Origin: Pseudomonadota bacterium
GTDB taxonomy: Bacteria; Planctomycetota; UBA8108; UBA1146
DNA length: 40,248 nt
Reading direction: 5' to 3'
NCBI GenBank assembly: GCA_017859655.1
Contig: JAFMMO010000008.1
Location: 1-40,248, forward strand
Below, in pieces: positions 1 to 7,471 of this stretch; within the stretch, counting starts at the first letter, position 1; the number at the start of each line of letters is the position of its first letter. The notes beneath the pieces were generated by a model that saw nothing but the letters and a program-made list of their open reading frames with translations, was not told the DNA's origin and did no database searches. The position numbers and the translations under genes were made by a program.

Positions 1-271
1 GCTCCATCGCGCCCTCGTGGAAGAGGATCAGCTCATCCCCGGTCGCCAGAACGATCGGCCCCTCCGCGGCGAGGGACCGGGCGCGAGCCTCGGCGTAGGT
101 CACCCGGAAGTCGGCGTTGAGGAGCTGGAGCGGTGGAGGCGTCGCGCCCCGGCACGCGGGCACGAGGCCGAGTGCGGCGAAGAGGACGAACCGGAGCGTC
201 CTCCGCCGCAGGGAGCGCCGAGGCGGATGCTCCGCATCGATTTTCGCAGCGTGTTTCGCAGCGAGGAGCAT
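1..271 (-). CDS. Hypothetical lipoprotein, N-terminal part (cut by window edge)
   Basis: This open minus-strand frame is missing from the ORF track because it runs off the left end of the window. It reads MLLAAKHAAKIDAEHP..., then an arginine-rich stretch (RRSLRRRTLR), a hydrophobic segment (FVLFAALGLVPAC) and a mature part with LNADFRVTYAEARA and GDELILFHEG. The arginines, hydrophobic core and LVPAC lipobox suggest an exported lipoprotein processed by signal peptidase II. The start is uncertain: ATG at 271 has GGAGG about 17 bases upstream, and an in-frame GTG lies further upstream near 314. The reading frame is supported by the coherent signal peptide and acidic/hydrophobic mature residues, while the overlapping track ORFs are arginine/proline-rich nonsense. 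The gene is divergent from the NTF2-like gene at 445. I do not recognise a family from the roughly 50 mature residues visible. Confidence 0.6.
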   Translation of the reverse strand, partial: MLLAAKHAAKIDAEHPPRRSLRRRTLRFVLFAALGLVPACRGATPPPLQLLNADFRVTYAEARARSLAAEGPIVLATGDELILFHEGAME

Positions 272-444
272 GAAACGGGCCTCGCGATCCTCCGGGGGAG
301 ATGCAGAAGACACCTGTCGGACCCATCCCGGGGCATTGGATTTCCCATTCCCATCGGACTAGGCTCCGCAGGTCGGCAGATGATAGCGGGACCCGTCGAT
401 CGAAGGTCCGTTTTCCACTTCCCGATCTGGCAAGGAGCAGCGAA

Positions 445-1353
445 ATGCGTTTCCTTCTGGCCCTTCTGGTGTTGGTCGGGTGGGCGGTGTTCTACCTGCG
501 CCCTTCTCCGGTGCCTTCCTCCATCGATGCGCTCGCCGAGCAGCAATTGAACAACTTCGTGTCTCGTTGGGATGGCGGCCCCTCCGCGCTGATTTGGTCC
601 TATGAAGCGAACGCGATCTGCGCGTTCAGCAGCGAGACGGCTCCGATCGCGGGGTTGGTAGCGATCGAGGCGAATCTCACCAAGGTCCTGGGTCCCGACG
701 GACCTCTCCATGCCACGAAGATCGAAGGAACCACGGGGGCCGTGGAGAGTCTCCCCGGGGGCTACTTCCGTGCCCACGGAAGCTACACGATCCGGGATGC
801 GGCCGGAGCGGTGCTGGATCAGGGTCTGTGGGGGAACGTCAGCCGTGAGGCGGACGGTGGGCCGCTCCTGGTTCAGGAGTCCGCGCACACGACCATCCCC
901 GAAGGCGCCGTTCTGCTGCCGCCGGAGGGAGACCCGGGCTCGGCCGAGGTCGAGGGGATCCCGGTCGGAGACCCCGAGCTGGAAGCGCACTTCCAGCGTT
1001 TCTTCGACGCGTGGAACCGGCAGGACGCGGCGGCGATCACGGAGGAGTTCTCCGAGGACGCATGGCGCATTGTCGCGGCGGCCCCCGAGCCGTTCATCGG
1101 CCGAGACGCGATCCGACGCAGCTTCGAGGAGAACTTCGGTGAATCCTCGCCCTTCCGGGGGTCCACGCTGAAGGGGATCCCGCTCCATGTCCGCATGCTC
1201 GACGCGGAGCATGCGATCGCCAGTGGAGTCTGGCGGATGCAGGACGCGGAAGGGGCGCTCATCGCCCGGGGAATCTGGGGAAACCTCTACCGTCGCGAGG
1301 ATGGGCGGTGGCGGATGCTCATGGAGTCCGCGGGAGCGGCCATCTTCGAGTGA
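445..1353 (+). CDS. Exported protein with two NTF2/SnoaL-like domains
   Basis: This 302-residue protein starts with a hydrophobic signal or anchor (MRFLLALLVLVGWAVFYLR). Two homologous halves of about 110-120 residues follow. The first runs from IDALAEQQLNNFVSRWDGG to the WGNVSREADGGPLLVQESAHTTI region. The second runs from DPELEAHFQRFFDAWNRQDAAAI to IWGNLYRREDGRWRMLMES. The pattern of an N-terminal helix with a FxxxWxxxD core, a FIGRDAIRR segment and a C-terminal GxWGNxxRxxDGxW strand is typical of the SnoaL/DUF4440 side of the NTF2-like superfamily. I chose ATG 445 over the track start at 301 because AAGGAG lies 7 bases upstream (432-437) and the signal peptide begins there. Members include ketosteroid-isomerase-like enzymes and non-enzymatic ligand-binding proteins, so no substrate can be assigned. 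Confidence 0.8.
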   Translation: MRFLLALLVLVGWAVFYLRPSPVPSSIDALAEQQLNNFVSRWDGGPSALIWSYEANAICAFSSETAPIAGLVAIEANLTKVLGPDGPLHATKIEGTTGAVESLPGGYFRAHGSYTIRDAAGAVLDQGLWGNVSREADGGPLLVQESAHTTIPEGAVLLPPEGDPGSAEVEGIPVGDPELEAHFQRFFDAWNRQDAAAITEEFSEDAWRIVAAAPEPFIGRDAIRRSFEENFGESSPFRGSTLKGIPLHVRMLDAEHAIASGVWRMQDAEGALIARGIWGNLYRREDGRWRMLMESAGAAIFE

Positions 1354-1456
1354 GCGATCACCGGGACGGACCTCGAGACTGCTTCCTTCGAGACTCCCGA
1401 ACGGGGGGCCGTCGGGGGTCTCGAGCCTCGCGCGATCTCCGGCGTTCGGATGCTCC

Positions 1457-2143
1457 TTGAGCCCATCACCGACCCGGGTCCACGGATACGATCGACTGGT
1501 CCGGCTCTATGACCCCCTCGCCGCGCTGTGGAGCGGTGGGGGGATCGGGGCGTGCCATCGCATCGTGGCCGATCGGATCCAACCGGGAGAGAGGGTCCTC
1601 TTCGCGGGAGCGGGTGGCGGCCGGGATGCGGTCGCGGCGGTCCGGCGTGGAGCGCGCGCCAGCCTGCTCGACACGAGCCCGCGCATGCTGGCGCACGCGC
1701 GGCGACGCCTCGAGCGCCGCGCTCCCGGCGCGGCGGTGGAGCTGCGGCAGGAGGATGTGCGGGATCACCGGCCCCCCACTCCCCCTGATGTCGTCGTCGC
1801 GTGCTTCTTCCTCAATGTCTTCCACGCCGACGAGGTGAAGGCGCTCCTCGGTCGCTTCCACGGGTGGCTGTCGCCGGGGGGACGCCTGCTCATCGCGGAC
1901 TTCGCCCCCCTGCGAGGCTCCGGCCTGCATCGCCACCTGCAGCGCCTCCATCACGACCTGCCGATGCACACCTTCGCCGCTCTCACCGGGAACGCACGCC
2001 ATCCGATCCACGAGCTGGGCGCCGCGGTCGCGTCGGCCGGCTTCACCCGGATCGAGCGAAGAGGCGTGCGCCTGGGCGGACGCGGACCGTGCTGGTACGA
2101 GGTGATCGAGGCGCATCGCGCGGATGCGGAGGTTCCGGCGTGA
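1457..2143 (+). CDS. Class I SAM-dependent methyltransferase
   Basis: About 228 residues with a Rossmann-type methyltransferase core. Motif I is VLFAGAGGGRDA (SAM-binding glycine loop), followed by an acidic residue at the end of the next strand (ASLLDTSPRML). VELRQEDVRD gives the adenine-binding acidic motif, VVACFFLNVFHADEV is motif IV, and LSPGGRLLIADFAP is the motif VI-like loop. The N-terminal YDRLVRLYDPLAALWSGG resembles UbiE/COQ5-like enzymes that act on quinone or isoprenoid precursors, but this is only a resemblance. The start is uncertain: TTG 1457 gives SPSPTRVHGYDRL, while the track ORF begins upstream in sequence overlapping the preceding gene. The stop overlaps the GTG of the prenyltransferase-like gene (GTGA at 2140-2143), so the two are probably translationally coupled and work in one pathway. 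Confidence 0.8.
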   Translation: MSPSPTRVHGYDRLVRLYDPLAALWSGGGIGACHRIVADRIQPGERVLFAGAGGGRDAVAAVRRGARASLLDTSPRMLAHARRRLERRAPGAAVELRQEDVRDHRPPTPPDVVVACFFLNVFHADEVKALLGRFHGWLSPGGRLLIADFAPLRGSGLHRHLQRLHHDLPMHTFAALTGNARHPIHELGAAVASAGFTRIERRGVRLGGRGPCWYEVIEAHRADAEVPA

Positions 2144-2937
2144 GCGGGACCATCCGACTCCTCACGCTCTCCGTGGAGTCCCGCCTCATCGTGGGTGCGG
2201 CCGCGGCCGGTCTCGTCGTCGCCGTCTCGCGAGTGCTCGGCGTCCCGGTCTCCCCGCCGCTGACGATGGCCGTGATGGCGGCCACCACGCTGATCTACAT
2301 CCTCGATCGCGGGATCGACCGTCGGAGCACGCCCGGGCCGCTCCCCCGGGCGATTCTCGTCGTCGGAGTCGCGGCGGGGGGATCCCTCCTCGGAGTCCTC
2401 CCTCTCCTCGCGGGGGAGACCCGCCTCGCGATCCTGCTGGGGCTGCCGCTCTGCCTCCTCTACGCGGTTCCCCTCCCCATCTCCCGACCGTGGTCGCGCC
2501 CGAAGGACCACCCCGTGGGGAAGGCCCTGATGGTCGCCACCCTCGTGACCGGGGCCACCGTCCTCCTGCCGCTCCTCGAGGCGGGGAGTCCGGTGCCGCT
2601 CCCCTCGATCATCGCCGCCCTCTCCTGGGTCTTTTCGATCCTGCTCGTGAACGCGGTCGCGTGCGACCTGAGGGATGTCGAGGCGGATCGGAGGATCGGG
2701 CAGAGAACGATCGCGACCGAGCTGGGGGGGCCGACGACGCGCGCCCTCCTCGCGCTGGCCGCGGTCGCGCTCGGAGCCGCGAGCCTCCTCGGCGCGCTGC
2801 TGGGGTTGCTGCCGCGAGGATGTCTCGTGGCCGCCCTGCTCCTGACCGGCGCGATCGTCGGGCTCGGGCCGGAGCGTCCGCGCTGGGCGTGGGGGCTCTG
2901 CCTCGACGGCGCCCTCCTGCCGCTGCTCCTCAGTTGA
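2140..2937 (+). CDS. UbiA-family prenyltransferase-like membrane protein
   Basis: About 265 mostly hydrophobic residues forming seven to nine predicted membrane segments. The second aspartate-rich motif of UbiA-type prenyltransferases is clear: CDLRDVEADRRIGQRTIATELG, with DxxDxxxD followed by the usual G.RTIAxxLG. The first motif, normally NDxxDxxxD, is represented by YILDRGIDRRS and is weaker. These enzymes transfer an isoprenoid chain to an aromatic or other acceptor in the membrane. GTG 2140 overlaps the methyltransferase stop, and translation from it begins SGTIRLLTLSVESRL before the first membrane helix; the longer track ORF is a shadow of the methyltransferase. The weakened first motif leaves the acceptor and even activity open. 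The gene overlaps the WD40 gene tail to tail by 8 bases. Confidence 0.75.
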   Translation: MSGTIRLLTLSVESRLIVGAAAAGLVVAVSRVLGVPVSPPLTMAVMAATTLIYILDRGIDRRSTPGPLPRAILVVGVAAGGSLLGVLPLLAGETRLAILLGLPLCLLYAVPLPISRPWSRPKDHPVGKALMVATLVTGATVLLPLLEAGSPVPLPSIIAALSWVFSILLVNAVACDLRDVEADRRIGQRTIATELGGPTTRALLALAAVALGAASLLGALLGLLPRGCLVAALLLTGAIVGLGPERPRWAWGLCLDGALLPLLLS

Positions 2938-4699
2938 GCGTCTCGCCCGAGAGGATCCTCCCCCACACCGGCCCGAGGCCGGAGGGGGACGGGCGCCACA
3001 CCCGGATCGTGCGATCGTCAGAGCCGCTCCACAGCTCGGCGCGACGCGGATGCCACGCGAGCGCTCCGATCGTGCCATCGGCGGCGTGCCCCTCGACGAC
3101 GGGGTTCCCCGCCGAGGTCGCGATCACGCGGAGAACGCCGGCGTCATCGCCGGTCGCGATCAACTGCCCCCGCGGGGCCCACGCCGCCGCGGTGATCCGC
3201 ACCCCATGCTCGACCGCGCCCTCGGGGGCGAGCTCCCTCTCCTCGGTGACCGGATAGAGCCGGAGCACCCCATCGTCTCCGGTCACCGCCAGCCGGTCGC
3301 CCCCGTCGGCGAATTCGACCCACCGCACCCAGCCCTCGGCCCCGGTCAGCGCGGTGATGACCTCGACGCGACGCGCTGGGGCGCCCCGCCGGCGGGCCCG
3401 GCCCACCGGGAAGTGGAGGAGGAGCGCGCATCCGTCGTCGCTCCCCGCCGCGAGCCGTCGACCATCGGGGGACCAGGCGAGGGCCCGAACCCAGTCACCG
3501 AACTCCGCGAGGACCCCCCCCTCGGTGAACTCCCCGCCCTCATCGACCCAGAGCCGCACCGTTCCGTCCGCCCCGGTGGAGGCGAGCCGAAGACCCTCGG
3601 GGGACCAGGCCACCCGTCGGATCGGACCGGCGTGACCGGAGCCCTTGGCCCCGCGCAGAAGCGTCGGTCGCCACCCCTCCCGGGTGACGCTCCAGACGCG
3701 GACCTCGCCATCGTCGCAGGCGGTCGCCAGCCGCGTCCCATCCGGACTCCAGGCGACCGAGCCGACCTCCGGGGGACCGTCACCGTCACTCGGATCGCCG
3801 TGGGCGAGGACCGCGTGCTCATGCCAGCGCCCGGCGCTCTCGCGCCAGATCCGAACCGTGCCGTCGACCGAAGCGGACGCGCACTCCGACCCGCGGGGAG
3901 AGGGGGCGAGGGCGAGGACGGGACGAGCATGCCCGGTCAGCTCGGCCCGGAGCGCCCCCCCCCGGGAGGGAGCCTCCCCATCGAGTGTCTCTCCGGCCCA
4001 GATCCGCACGCCGGCATCGGAGCCTCCGGAGGCGATCCACGCGCCCCCCGGTCCCCACTGCAGGGAGCGGACCCAGCCCCGGTGCCCGCTGAGCGCCTCC
4101 ACCGACCACGGCTCCACCCCCTCGGCTCGGACGACCTGGAGCGCATCAAGCGCCTCGCCACCGGGATCCGGGTCGAGGCGGAGGTGGGGCGCATCCTCGA
4201 TCACGAGGGAGCGCAGGCTCGCGGGGAGGCGCGGCAGCGACGCGGCGGGGGTCTCGCGAATCGTCAGCTCGCGGACCTCCTCCCCCCAGGCGCCCGGTCC
4301 GACCAACGCCGCGAGCTCCGCGAGGACCTCGAGCGGAATCCACGGACCGTCGGTGAGCTGAACCCGGGGGAGCGGGTCCTCGCGGATGTCCCGCGGATCG
4401 AGTGGGGCGAGGAGGAGGTGTCGAGCATCCGGATCGGTGGCGGCGAGGGTGCGACAGAGCTCGACCCCCTGGCGCTGTGCCCATCGCTCGTGCGACCAGG
4501 CGAGTCGCATCGCGGTGGCGAGGGCGCGCCGAAGGTCCGGCCTCGGGTCGAGGCGGGCCGCGAGCGCCGGCGCGAGCCCGAGGTCCTCCCGGCGCAGGCG
4601 CTCCTCGGTCTCGCGGTCGGGAGGCGGGATCGGCACGGGGCTCCTCGGGAAGGGGTCGAGCGAAGACCACCCGAACCGGCGGGTGGGTCGCCGGATCAT
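2930..4699 (-). CDS. WD40 repeat protein (eight units)
   Basis: A 589-residue soluble protein. The first roughly 200 residues are an uncharacterised charged region (RETEERLRREDLGLAPALAARL...) with a short leucine-rich stretch around ELTIRETPAASLPRLP. Eight WD40 units follow, recognisable by endings such as DAGVRIW, DGTVRIW, DGEVRVW, DGTVRLW, a degenerate DGCALLLHF, DGVLRLY, AGVLRVI and DRTIRVW, and by SPDGxRLA strands. This is enough for one closed beta-propeller, a protein-protein scaffold. No signal peptide is visible, so it is probably cytoplasmic. ATG 4699 has GAGGG about 10 bases upstream. It is divergent from the MoxR ATPase gene, 95 bases away, which may allow shared control. The partner protein is unknown. 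Confidence 0.85.
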   Translation of the reverse strand: MIRRPTRRFGWSSLDPFPRSPVPIPPPDRETEERLRREDLGLAPALAARLDPRPDLRRALATAMRLAWSHERWAQRQGVELCRTLAATDPDARHLLLAPLDPRDIREDPLPRVQLTDGPWIPLEVLAELAALVGPGAWGEEVRELTIRETPAASLPRLPASLRSLVIEDAPHLRLDPDPGGEALDALQVVRAEGVEPWSVEALSGHRGWVRSLQWGPGGAWIASGGSDAGVRIWAGETLDGEAPSRGGALRAELTGHARPVLALAPSPRGSECASASVDGTVRIWRESAGRWHEHAVLAHGDPSDGDGPPEVGSVAWSPDGTRLATACDDGEVRVWSVTREGWRPTLLRGAKGSGHAGPIRRVAWSPEGLRLASTGADGTVRLWVDEGGEFTEGGVLAEFGDWVRALAWSPDGRRLAAGSDDGCALLLHFPVGRARRRGAPARRVEVITALTGAEGWVRWVEFADGGDRLAVTGDDGVLRLYPVTEERELAPEGAVEHGVRITAAAWAPRGQLIATGDDAGVLRVIATSAGNPVVEGHAADGTIGALAWHPRRAELWSGSDDRTIRVWRPSPSGLGPVWGRILSGETLN

Positions 4700-4794
4700 A
4701 ACCGCCCATACCCTCGCCCCGCTCCCCCGGGCTCGCTACGATCATCCGCGGTGCCCGGGCCTCCCCCGGCACCGATCCCCGGACGGAGGTCGAA

Positions 4795-5901
4795 GTGAGA
4801 CACGGAAGCGGTGGCGGCACCTCCGACGGCGAGGGCATCGGGCGGAGGGTGGATGCCGTCCGCCTCGCCGAGCTGGTCCGTCATGTGGCGGCCCGCGCGG
4901 ACGCGCCGCCCCTCTGCATCTGGGGGCCGGCGGGCGTCGGCAAGACGGAGATCGTCCGCGACCTCGCGCGGCAGGAGCGGTGGGGATTCATCGAGATCGC
5001 CCCCGCCCAGTTCGAGGAGATGGGGGACTTCCACGGCCTGCCGGCGGTGGAAGCGACCGATGACGGGACCGAGGTCACCGTCTATCGGCCGCCCGCCTGG
5101 GCCCCCCGCGCGGCAGGGCCGGGCATCCTCCTGCTGGACGACTTCAACCGGGCGGATGATCGGATCCTGCGGGGACTGATGCAGCTCCTCCAGCTCGGCC
5201 GGTTCCCCTCCTGGGAGCTGCCCCCGGGGTGGCGGATCGTGCTCACCGCCAACCCCGAGGGAGGAGACTACTCCGTCACCCCCCTCGATCCGGCGATGAC
5301 GACGCGGATGCTCCATGTGACCCTCGGGTTCGACCCGGCGCGCTGGGCCCAGTGGGCCTCGGCGCCCGGCACGGGCGAGGCACTCCCCTCCTCGGCGATC
5401 GACTTCGTGCTCCTCTACCCCGAGCTGATCACCCGCGGCGAGCGCACCACGCCGCGCTCCCTCGTCCACTTCTTCCGCTCCATCCGCGAGCTGGACTGGT
5501 CCGGCGACCTCGACCTGATCGAGACCCTCGCGGCGAGCGCGCTCGACCCATCCACGGTGACCGCCTTCATCGCCTTCCTCCGCGGAGAGATGGACCGCAT
5601 TCCTCCCCCCGAGGAGGTCCTCACCGCTCCGAGCCCGGAGGCGATCCCCGCCCTCGTGGCCCGCGTGGTGGAGAGCGACCGGATCGACCGCCTGAATGTC
5701 CTCGCCACCCGGGTCGTGGTGCGGTCGGGGGATCCCGAGCTCGGGGTCGATGAGAAGGTCCAGTCGAACCTGCGCGCCTTCCTGATCTCGCTCCCGAAGG
5801 ACCTCGCGGTGAGCATCCACCAGCAGCTCCTCGCTCTCGAGCGCCCCGAGGTCACCGACGGGCTCCTCGACAGCGCGGTCGCCCTCCATCTCGCCGGCTG
5901 A
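4795..5901 (+). CDS. MoxR-type AAA+ ATPase
   Basis: A 368-residue AAA+ ATPase. Walker A is GPAGVGKTE (residues about 41-49), Walker B is ILLLDDFNRADD, sensor 1 is VLTANPEGGDY, and DPAMTTRM contains the arginine finger region. Sensor 2-like sequence follows in the C-terminal helical part (RTTPRSLVHFF). The arrangement matches MoxR/CbbQ-like ATPases, chaperone-like machines that remodel or activate vWA-domain partners. GTG 4795 is preceded by GGAGG with 5-base spacing. The downstream gene starts 3 bases after the stop and encodes a DUF2201 metallopeptidase/vWA protein, the usual genomic companion of this ATPase group, so the two most likely form a functional pair. The biological target cannot be read from the sequence. 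Confidence 0.9.
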   Translation: MRHGSGGGTSDGEGIGRRVDAVRLAELVRHVAARADAPPLCIWGPAGVGKTEIVRDLARQERWGFIEIAPAQFEEMGDFHGLPAVEATDDGTEVTVYRPPAWAPRAAGPGILLLDDFNRADDRILRGLMQLLQLGRFPSWELPPGWRIVLTANPEGGDYSVTPLDPAMTTRMLHVTLGFDPARWAQWASAPGTGEALPSSAIDFVLLYPELITRGERTTPRSLVHFFRSIRELDWSGDLDLIETLAASALDPSTVTAFIAFLRGEMDRIPPPEEVLTAPSPEAIPALVARVVESDRIDRLNVLATRVVVRSGDPELGVDEKVQSNLRAFLISLPKDLAVSIHQQLLALERPEVTDGLLDSAVALHLAG

Positions 5902-5904
5902 GCG

Positions 5905-7164
5905 ATGTCCCACGACCCGAACGAGGATGCGACCATCGATGCGCGGGCCCGCGACGCGGTCGACACCGCGGTGCGCGTCCTCCTCGTCGAGGAGCCGTTC
6001 TTCGCCCATGTCCTGTCGGGCATTCCCCGGCGGATCACCCGCAGCGTGCGGACCGCCGCGGTCGGCTTCCACGACCCCGGTGAGGGGGTCTGCAAGCTGA
6101 TGGTGAATCCCCGCTTCATCCTCGGGCTCCCCGAGCCGCAGCGGGTGGCGGTGCTGAAGCACGAGGTGCTCCACCTCCTCCTCCGGCATCCCTTCCGGGA
6201 TGCGGGGCGGGACCCGAGGATCCTCGGCATCGCGGCGGACCTCGTGGTCAACGCCCTCGTCCCGCCCTGGCCCCTCCCCGCGAACGCGGTGACGATCGAG
6301 CACTTCGCTCCCCTCGGTCTGCGGCCGGGGGAGTCGCTCGATCACTACTACCGGGCGCTCGAGCGCGCGGCGACGGAGCGCCCCGCCTTCGCGGAGTGGC
6401 TCGAGGGTGGGGAGGATCCGGAGCAGGAGCGGGGGATCGGACCGGGCAGCCATCGCCCCTGGCCCGGAGAGGGGCCCGAAGGAGAGCCGGACTCCCGTCG
6501 GACCGCGGCGGCGAAGCTCGTCGATGATGCGATCGAGAAGGCGTGGGAGCAGGTCTCCGAGGAGACGCGCTCGGCGCTGCCCGGGGAGGTCACCCGGGGG
6601 ATCGAGGAGCTGCTGACGCACCGGCGCGCGCCGCGCGACTGGACGCGGACCCTCCGTCGGTTCGCCCAGTCGGTGCGCCGTGCCCCGCTGCGGAACACCA
6701 TCCGTCGACCGAGCCGGCGCTTCGGGACCTATCCCGGCCTCCGCCTCCGGCGCACCAGCCGCCTCGCCGTGGTCGTGGACACCTCCCGCTCCATCGAGAT
6801 CCCGGTGCTGGAGCGCTTCTTCTCGGAGGTCGATGCGATCTGGCGGGCGGGGGCCGAGGTCGTGATCATCGAGTGCGACGCGGCGGTCCAGAGTGCGCGA
6901 CCCTACGACGGGCGACCCCCGACCCACGCCCGGGGGCGCGGCGGGACCGGCTACGACCCGGCGCTGCGCTGGATCCGCCAGGAGGAGCTGCGCCGCGCCT
7001 TCGACGGCATCATCTACCTCACGGATGGCTTCGCGCCCTCCCCGACCGTCCGGCCGCGCTGTCGGCACATCCTGTGGGTCCTGGCCCCCGGCGGCACGGA
7101 GAAGCACCTCCGCGGCGAGCATGTCATCCGCCTCCGACGCCTGCCTCACGCCGCCGGATCGTGA
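5905..7164 (+). CDS. DUF2201-type putative metallopeptidase with vWA domain
   Basis: 419 residues in two parts. The N-terminal part has a zinc-protease signature, KHEVLHLLLRH (HExxH), within a helical domain like the DUF2201 N-terminal putative metallopeptidase. The C-terminal part is a von Willebrand A-like domain with a complete MIDAS: VVVDTSRSIE (DxSxS), a threonine in GRGGTGYDP and an aspartate in YLTDGFAP. A charged, low-complexity linker (about residues 165-200) joins them. It lies 3 bases after the MoxR ATPase stop and is certainly co-transcribed with it. Known pairs of this kind are thought to be ATPase-activated metal-dependent modules; their substrates are unknown. A hairpin at 7188-7215 may end the transcript. 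Confidence 0.88.
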   Translation: MSHDPNEDATIDARARDAVDTAVRVLLVEEPFFAHVLSGIPRRITRSVRTAAVGFHDPGEGVCKLMVNPRFILGLPEPQRVAVLKHEVLHLLLRHPFRDAGRDPRILGIAADLVVNALVPPWPLPANAVTIEHFAPLGLRPGESLDHYYRALERAATERPAFAEWLEGGEDPEQERGIGPGSHRPWPGEGPEGEPDSRRTAAAKLVDDAIEKAWEQVSEETRSALPGEVTRGIEELLTHRRAPRDWTRTLRRFAQSVRRAPLRNTIRRPSRRFGTYPGLRLRRTSRLAVVVDTSRSIEIPVLERFFSEVDAIWRAGAEVVIIECDAAVQSARPYDGRPPTHARGRGGTGYDPALRWIRQEELRRAFDGIIYLTDGFAPSPTVRPRCRHILWVLAPGGTEKHLRGEHVIRLRRLPHAAGS

Positions 7165-7187
7165 TCGACGGACAGGAGAGTCGCGTG

Positions 7188-7215
7188 GGGCAGGTCGACC
7201 TTGGTCCACCTGCCC
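7188..7215 (+). terminator. Hairpin after the MoxR/DUF2201 operon
   Basis: GGGCAGGT (7188-7195) pairs perfectly with ACCTGCCC (7208-7215), and GACC/GGTC inside extends the stem past one C-C mismatch. It starts 23 bases after the stop codon. There is no long T-tract, so it may be a weak or Rho-assisted terminator or an mRNA 3'-end stabiliser. Confidence 0.5.
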
Positions 7216-7225
7216 TGACAGGTCG

Positions 7226-7254
7226 TTCAACACCTCCCTTTCGGGTGCTAGCTT
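7226..7254 (+). promoter_or_regulatory. Promoter-like element for lipoprotein paralog 1
   Basis: TTCAAC (7226-7231), a 17-base spacer and TAGCTT (7249-7254). The same TA(G/C)CTT box with a 17-base spacer appears before paralog 2 (9745-9773) and the amidohydrolase gene (33475-33503), which strengthens an otherwise weak match. Confidence 0.4.
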
Positions 7255-7471
7255 CCGTAACAGGAGCAATGAGCAGCTGAGGTGAAGCACCTATTCGCGC
7301 CTCGCTGATCTCACCGTCGGTCACCGGAAAGACCGACTCCTCGAAAACTCACAAGGGCACCCGCCCTCCGGGCCGCCGGGGATCCCTCCGGCCGCATCCC
7401 CGATGCGGCGCGGCGGAGTCCCCGCAGGCGTTGCCGGCGGCGTGGCGTGCCGAGTTCGCATGGGAGGACAC

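Larger units (their letters stand above)
7165..7471. other. Intergenic region before lipoprotein paralog 1
   Basis: This 307-base gap holds the operon-end hairpin, a promoter-like pair at 7226-7254 and, if that promoter is used, a leader of about 210 bases. Leader hairpins are GTCGGTC/GACCGAC (7316-7322 with 7331-7337) and two mutually exclusive ones: GGGGAT/ATCCCC (7378-7383 with 7396-7401) and CCGCAT/ATGCGG (7392-7397 with 7403-7408). I see no coding frame with credible composition here. Confidence 0.5.

Noticed and set aside
17-550. Plus-strand 177-residue ORF and minus-strand 370-residue ORF (100-1212) at the left end
   Set aside because: Both cross the real divergent genes and the promoter region and lack credible composition; the true left gene is an open minus-strand frame absent from the track.
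4696-7290. 864-residue minus-strand ORF across the MoxR/DUF2201 genes
   Set aside because: Low-complexity charged translation without motifs; the plus strand has intact Walker, HExxH and MIDAS motifs.
7340-7471. Possible c-di-GMP (GEMM) riboswitch in the leader with ACAAGGGCA, and GGCGAAAGCC in the second leader
   Set aside because: The GGGCAAACC and GACGCAAAGCC core segments do not occur together or in the right order in either leader.
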